DNA of 64,000 nucleotides from Collybiopsis luxurians FD-317 M1 (taxonomy: Eukaryota; Basidiomycota; Agaricomycetes; Agaricales; Omphalotaceae): contig KN834749.1 of the NCBI GenBank assembly GCA_000827265.1, positions 3,351,886 through 3,415,885 on the forward strand. Direction: 5' to 3'. Within the stretch, counting starts at the first letter, position 1, and the number at the start of each line of letters is the position of its first letter. The notes under the pieces are model-generated. The model saw nothing but the letters and a program-made list of their open reading frames with translations, was not told the DNA's origin and searched no databases. Shown one piece after another: positions 59,571 through 64,000 of the stretch. Position numbers and translations under genes: made by a program.

Positions 59571-62500
59571 TTATCTGTGATGGAAATACAACCAGCCTAT
59601 GCAAATTATTGTCACTCAATTTGGATGAATTTTGTAAAACAATTATTTACATGGAACCTCCAACTTCTCACAATTACAAGTCCAGAATGAAATGGAGTAA
59701 TTGTCTTGCCAGGGGACTTGACCTTTTTCCCATGCCACCTGAGTTGCTCTATATAGCAATTGTTTTCCCCCATATATGGACCTGTCACTTTTTGTGCTCT
59801 TGTTACTTGTATGATTTACATCCACCATCATCTCTGTCTCTTCTCCTCCCTTTTTTACCTTAACATGTATTCATATTGTTTTTTTTTGCTTCCCAATTCC
59901 ATACTTGAGTGAACTTCCAGTCCACAATCCAGGCATGGTAATAGCAATTGCATGTCAGGGTAAGCAGAATGCACAGCTGTGGCCCAAGACAGTTTAGATA
60001 TAGTTCATTTCACAACATTCGTCATAGATCCGCTGTAAAATCTGGTTAAGGACTTTAAGGACAGGTGCAAGCAGAGACTGAATTTGAGCCCTATATTCCA
60101 GTATACAGCTCTCATGGGTCTTGATTTCCAAGCCAGCCGATTCCAGCTATCACCATCATTGCAACTTATATTTCACTCAATCCAGCCTCCTTCTGCCCAC
60201 CATTCTGTTTGAAACTTGGTAGAGCTTGTAATTTTTATTGTAACTTCTCTATGTCCAGGTTCTGGGCTCTCTCTCCTTTTGTTGTTCTATGTTGCCGATC
60301 CCTCATACTTATAGCAAGCGGCATTGTCTTCTTCACTTTGAGCATTTTTCCATGGTTGTTTTTCTTTCCCACAGGTAATGCACCAGTGAATTGCTCAATG
60401 TTACCACTATCTAGTACATTAGCAGGTAGTTCTCAACAAGCTACTCAACCTAACCTACAATACAAAACTTATAGTACCAGACTTCATGGCTGTGAGGGCA
60501 TTTGAAGTGTGCACCCAACTTTGCCCTCTACTCTAGTTACTTCCTGTATTGTAGATAGTTAGTTGGCTGTTGTCAGTGTCAAGCTATTATTTGTTTTGAA
60601 ATAGCTTAGCAGATGTGGTAAGCATGGACTTTAGTGGTACACACACCTGTTGGGTTCTGCAGCTGATTAGTATTGGTAATAGTATCTTCTTACAGCTTCA
60701 CTGTAAGGAGGCAGATAACTATCAACAGGATAACTAGCAGAAGGCTGAGCTGAGTAACAAGAAGGATAATAATGAGTGTGATTTGGAAGGAACTGAGGCT
60801 GTGACTGTCTGAATATAGGTCAATGATGACTAGGTCTAGGATAGACTGGGTGTGTACAGGCCAGTGTATAAGGGTAAGGTGGGTAATAGGTTTGCTGATA
60901 ATGACAACAATATGCAGGTGGTGGAGTACTTGGCAATGAAACTGGTACTCTGTGAACTGGGGCTGTATTGTTCCAGTGAACTTTACTTTCTGGATAAGGA
61001 AAAATCTGTATAACTATCTGTGGTGGGTTAGTATTTGTTTCCAATTGCCAATGCTGATGTTGCATATACCGAAGGAATAAGAACTGAGCACTCAAGGTAA
61101 GAGTCAGTCCTTATGAGAATGATAAGGAGCTGAGATTAATAGTCTTGTATGTCTTTTTAGAAGCTATTATGAAAACTCCTATCCAGAATTACAAGGCCAT
61201 CTGGTACTGAGTTACAAGAACTATAAGTAACCAGTATTGAAAAAAATAACTAGACCTGAACTGTAATGTAAGGGAAGGGAGGGATAAAATTGGATTGTTG
61301 TTGGGCTATTTCTACTGCCTTTATATACTGTTTCTACTGAATTGCATCCTTCTGTAAACTTTGTTACCAATCCATCCATGCTGTCTTACTCATCCTCTGT
61401 CTAGAGAGCCAGTAAGATAGTAGCCTTAGTAAGATTTTTGGCTGGCTGACTAAAGCTGCTACCTTAAAAGTTAAATTAGTCTCAAGTTAAATGAATAAGT
61501 TAGTAATGTTAATTTGTCCTGGTCTGAAAAAGGTAAATTGCCATTTATCCCTTTTAAGGAATTATGGATGGCCAGATGCCATTATTCCAGCTTTGGTGAT
61601 ATTGGAATACAAGGCATCGGCTGAGGATTTTCTGTCAAAACATTGTGTTTGGCTGACATCAGCAATGCCATGCATCAGTTGTGAGCTCATCTCCTCCTTC
61701 TACGGCAGCCCTAGATATGATGGTGTTCAGTAAAGTGCTAACTGGATTGGGGACCATGCTATGTAATAGAACTCCCTTTCCTCAAAACAGTCATCCTCTC
61801 ATTTCTGCTTTTAATGAAGACTCTTCCCAATGACAACAATTCTTATTTATCATGATCTGTACTAACAGACTCATTGTGCAGACAACTCTTGAACCAATTT
61901 TTGCAATGCTGTGTCACATTTGGTATTCAATCCTCCATGAGGAAATGCTCTGTGTCAAACTCTGTTTAATCAACAAATATTGTGCATGCACCACTATTGT
62001 TTACTGTATTGATTGATGAGACCCTTGCCTCTTCTATGTAGAATTGAGCTGAGAAGAATTACCAAATTTTATGAGCCATTGGCAATTTCATAAAGATAAG
62101 TGCAAGCAAAACCCAACAAATTGTACATTGTGGCCCTGCGGGTGCCAGAGTTCCACATTGCTGTCAATTTTCTGCACAAATTCATAACAAAACATCAACC
62201 TACTAGTATTTCTCAAGCAGATTTCAAGAATCAAAACATTCAAGCTGTGTACCTGGGCAGGCTTGGCAGTGGGCACAAAGTGTTCATCTGATTGTTGCTG
62301 CCTTTTCCCAGTAAGTCATGTCTATTGCATATTAAGGAGGTGATTTTTGGTCTCCATGTGGATCTGATTAGAGATATTTTGCAAGAAAAAATTGTATCAA
62401 TGCTTGGATGAAGGGCATGAAGGGCATGTATTTGTTGGTTTCATTTGCAATGAGATTGACATTAGTGCTGTTTTGGCAGTCAGCTTTCCCTATGCTGGAG

Positions 62501-63318
62501 ATTGAAGAGAATTGCAAAAGGTGGAAACAAGAAATGATGGGAATGATGAATGAGGGCCATGGCACATACCAAATATGTGCATGTTGGAAGTGTCCAGACT
62601 TGTACATGCCATCCACAAAATGCAATGGCCCACATCTGCCAAGTAGGGACTGGCATCCCAGTTGAGCTTCTGGTAATGCTAATTTCAGGCCAACTTCTTT
62701 GAGGGTCTGACCCAGACCCTTGAGCCCACCTGATCCAACCCTAGGAGACTCTAGGGCCAGGTTAATCCAGCTGGGTCAAGGCTCAGTGACCCAACCCCTC
62801 TCAATACTAAACACACCAGGTCACACTGTGTGGTGACCTGGTGTATTAGCACGCGCAGCAATTGTATACAATTTCTGGTAGTTCATTAGTGAGTGTGAAA
62901 TCTCAGTTGAGGGTTCATGAGAGGAACACCAACTTCTATGTAATAAAGTAAGGGCTCAGCATTACAGCTGTCACAGACACTGGAGGGGATCGTGTACAGC
63001 TATTGGAAGGTTGATATTTGCACCATTGGTATTTAGAAGGCACCAACTTTATAGTCACTGTTCTGAGAAGGTTTATCAATTCATACTGTTAAAGGCCAGT
63101 AGGTTCTATATGTTCAAAAATGATTTTTAAGGATATGAGAAGATTTAGGCTACTGGTAATGAGTACATATGTGTGCAAGCTCAACAAAGAACATGTCTGG
63201 TACTGATTTTGAAGTTGCAGGGCCTGGTAATTTTGTTAGTAAGGAAATTTGAGAAGACCTAATTTAGGAGCTACTGGGTAAGAATTAATATATTGGGTAG
63301 GCAATAGAATGGGGCCAC
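59571..63318. other. A/T-rich accessory region with degenerate frames and a palindrome
   Basis: No intact gene is supported. A Pro/Tyr/Gln-rich minus-strand reading runs from about 61095 to 60650 with one stop near 60820 (before it CCHYQQTYYPPYPYTL, after it QPQFLPNHTHYYPS); it may be a worn low-complexity gene. Frames at 60209-60505, 61491-61733, 62100-62291 and 62408-62665 have no family features. A palindrome lies at 62813-62844. Confidence 0.4.
62813..62844. repeat. Perfect 12-bp inverted repeat with 8-base loop
   Basis: ACACCAGGTCAC (62813-62824) pairs with GTGACCTGGTGT (62833-62844). About 100 bases upstream, GGGTCTGACCCAGACCC forms a smaller palindrome. Both sit in a locally G/C-richer stretch (62700-62860) inside A/T-rich DNA, which may be an element end or an insertion. 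Confidence 0.6.
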
Positions 63319-64000
63319 TTAGTACCTGCAGCATTTAGCCCAATTCTTTCCATGACAAAAGTCTTTTAAATTCAGTGAGGCGGGGGAAGCCTTGGCAATT
63401 AGGATTTGCATGGGGGGGAGCATAAGACTTGGTCGATATTCAGGGGGGATCCATAAGAAAAGAGATGAGTTTGAATTCTGAAGCCAACCATTAACTGATA
63501 GAGTAGGAGTCTGGAGAGTGGGATGGGGGTAATTGTGACCAGGATGCCAGGGACAGAAGGATAGAAAAGAAGAGGATCTTGGATGGGAAACTGAGGTTTT
63601 TTGGGTCTGATGAGCAGATGGATGTTCTGGGAGGAGAACTTCATCTATTCCTGCTACTTCAATGTTCTCAGTATATACATGGCTATGAAGGATCTTTTGA
63701 CCTGGGGAGAAGGCAATAGAATCAACCAGGCAAGTGTGCTCTTGCAATGACTGTTCTGGGGGTTCCCCTGTCCCTGCATTCAAGATCGGCACTGAGCTAG
63801 ACCCAGATACTATTCTCTTTCCATCTGGGGAAAAGGCAACAGAATTGACCTCACTTGTGTGCTCTTGCAATGGCTGTCCTTGGGGTTCCCCTGTCTCTGC
63901 ATCCCAGATCCTCACTGAGTCATCCCAAGACCCAGATACAATTCTCTTGCCATCTGGGGAAAAGGCAACAGAATTGACAAAGCTTGTGTGCACTTGCAAT
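63319..64000 (-). CDS. WD40-NLR, C-terminal part (5' end beyond the window)
   Basis: The minus-strand frame enters from the right edge in a WD40 unit (VHTSFVNSVAFSPDGKRIVS) and ends with the same tail as the NLR at 11431: SFCPWHPGHNYPHPTLQTP, VNGWLQNSNSSLFLWIPPEYRPSLMLPPMQIL, LNLKDFCHGKNWAKCCRY. One unit is shortened (SGSSSVPILNAGTG lacks the DNSVRIWDA part), and the last unit is worn. The tail is open, unlike the pseudogene at 58.5 kb. A GTACTA at 63337-63342 on this strand stands where the relatives have GTAAGT, so the last exon may be read through. Whether the whole gene is intact cannot be seen. Confidence 0.7.
   Translation of the reverse strand, partial: LQVHTSFVNSVAFSPDGKRIVSGSWDDSVRIWDAETGEPQGQPLQEHTSEVNSVAFSPDGKRIVSGSSSVPILNAGTGEPPEQSLQEHTCLVDSIAFSPGQKILHSHVYTENIEVAGIDEVLLPEHPSAHQTQKTSVSHPRSSSFLSFCPWHPGHNYPHPTLQTPTLSVNGWLQNSNSSLFLWIPPEYRPSLMLPPMQILIAKASPASLNLKDFCHGKNWAKCCRY

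Overview
The window is genomic DNA of a filamentous basidiomycete, most likely an Agaricomycete. Nearly every gene is split by short introns of about 50-60 bases with GT(A/G)NGT donors and CAG/TAG acceptors. The content is typical of mushroom genomes: a GMC oxidoreductase, an Agaricomycete-type seven-helix membrane protein, STAND/NLR proteins with WD40 or TPR arrays, and decayed DNA-transposon genes. I rebuilt most gene models by hand from reading frame, splice-site and phase continuity. Exon coordinates are in each entry. No tRNA, rRNA or CRISPR was seen.

Layout. 0-1 kb: 3' end of a probable Crinkler/RHS-like nuclease gene. 2.4-2.8 kb: ATP synthase subunit e. 6.2-8.8 kb: a 15-exon secreted GMC oxidoreductase. 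10.7-11.1 kb: a 405-bp hAT-type MITE just upstream of a large NACHT-WD40 NLR (11.4-16.9 kb). 17.9-24.3 kb: housekeeping genes GPI19 (PIG-P), HAT2 and a RAMP4/SERP1 homologue, interrupted by a tandem pair of small secreted kinase-like proteins (18.6-21.2 kb). 25.4-27.3 kb: a type I membrane protein whose decayed relatives lie at 24.8 and 42.8 kb. 28.6-30.1 kb: a seven-helix membrane protein. 30.4-34.5 kb: two divergent (head-to-head) kinase-like paralogues. 37.8-47.9 kb: an accessory block with two decayed transposon genes and an NB-ARC-TPR NLR, bounded on the left by a truncated copy of the DOP1 5' end. 48.1-57.7 kb: DOP1 (21 exons) and an Msb1/Mug8-domain gene. 57.7-64 kb: A/T-rich accessory DNA with a WD40-NLR pseudogene and the 3' end of another WD40-NLR that runs off the window.

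How it fits together. Conserved membrane-traffic, ER and chromatin genes (GPI19, HAT2, RAMP4, DOP1, MSB1-like) form a backbone. Between them lie fast-evolving families that look like self/non-self or environmental sensing genes: NLRs with near-uniform repeat arrays, kinase-like duplicates, secreted or membrane receptors and a Crinkler-like nuclease. The boldest candidates for new biology are the secreted kinase-like pair, the divergent kinase/pseudokinase pair, and the NLRs with possible repeat homogenisation. All functional statements are by motif recognition; no database search was possible.
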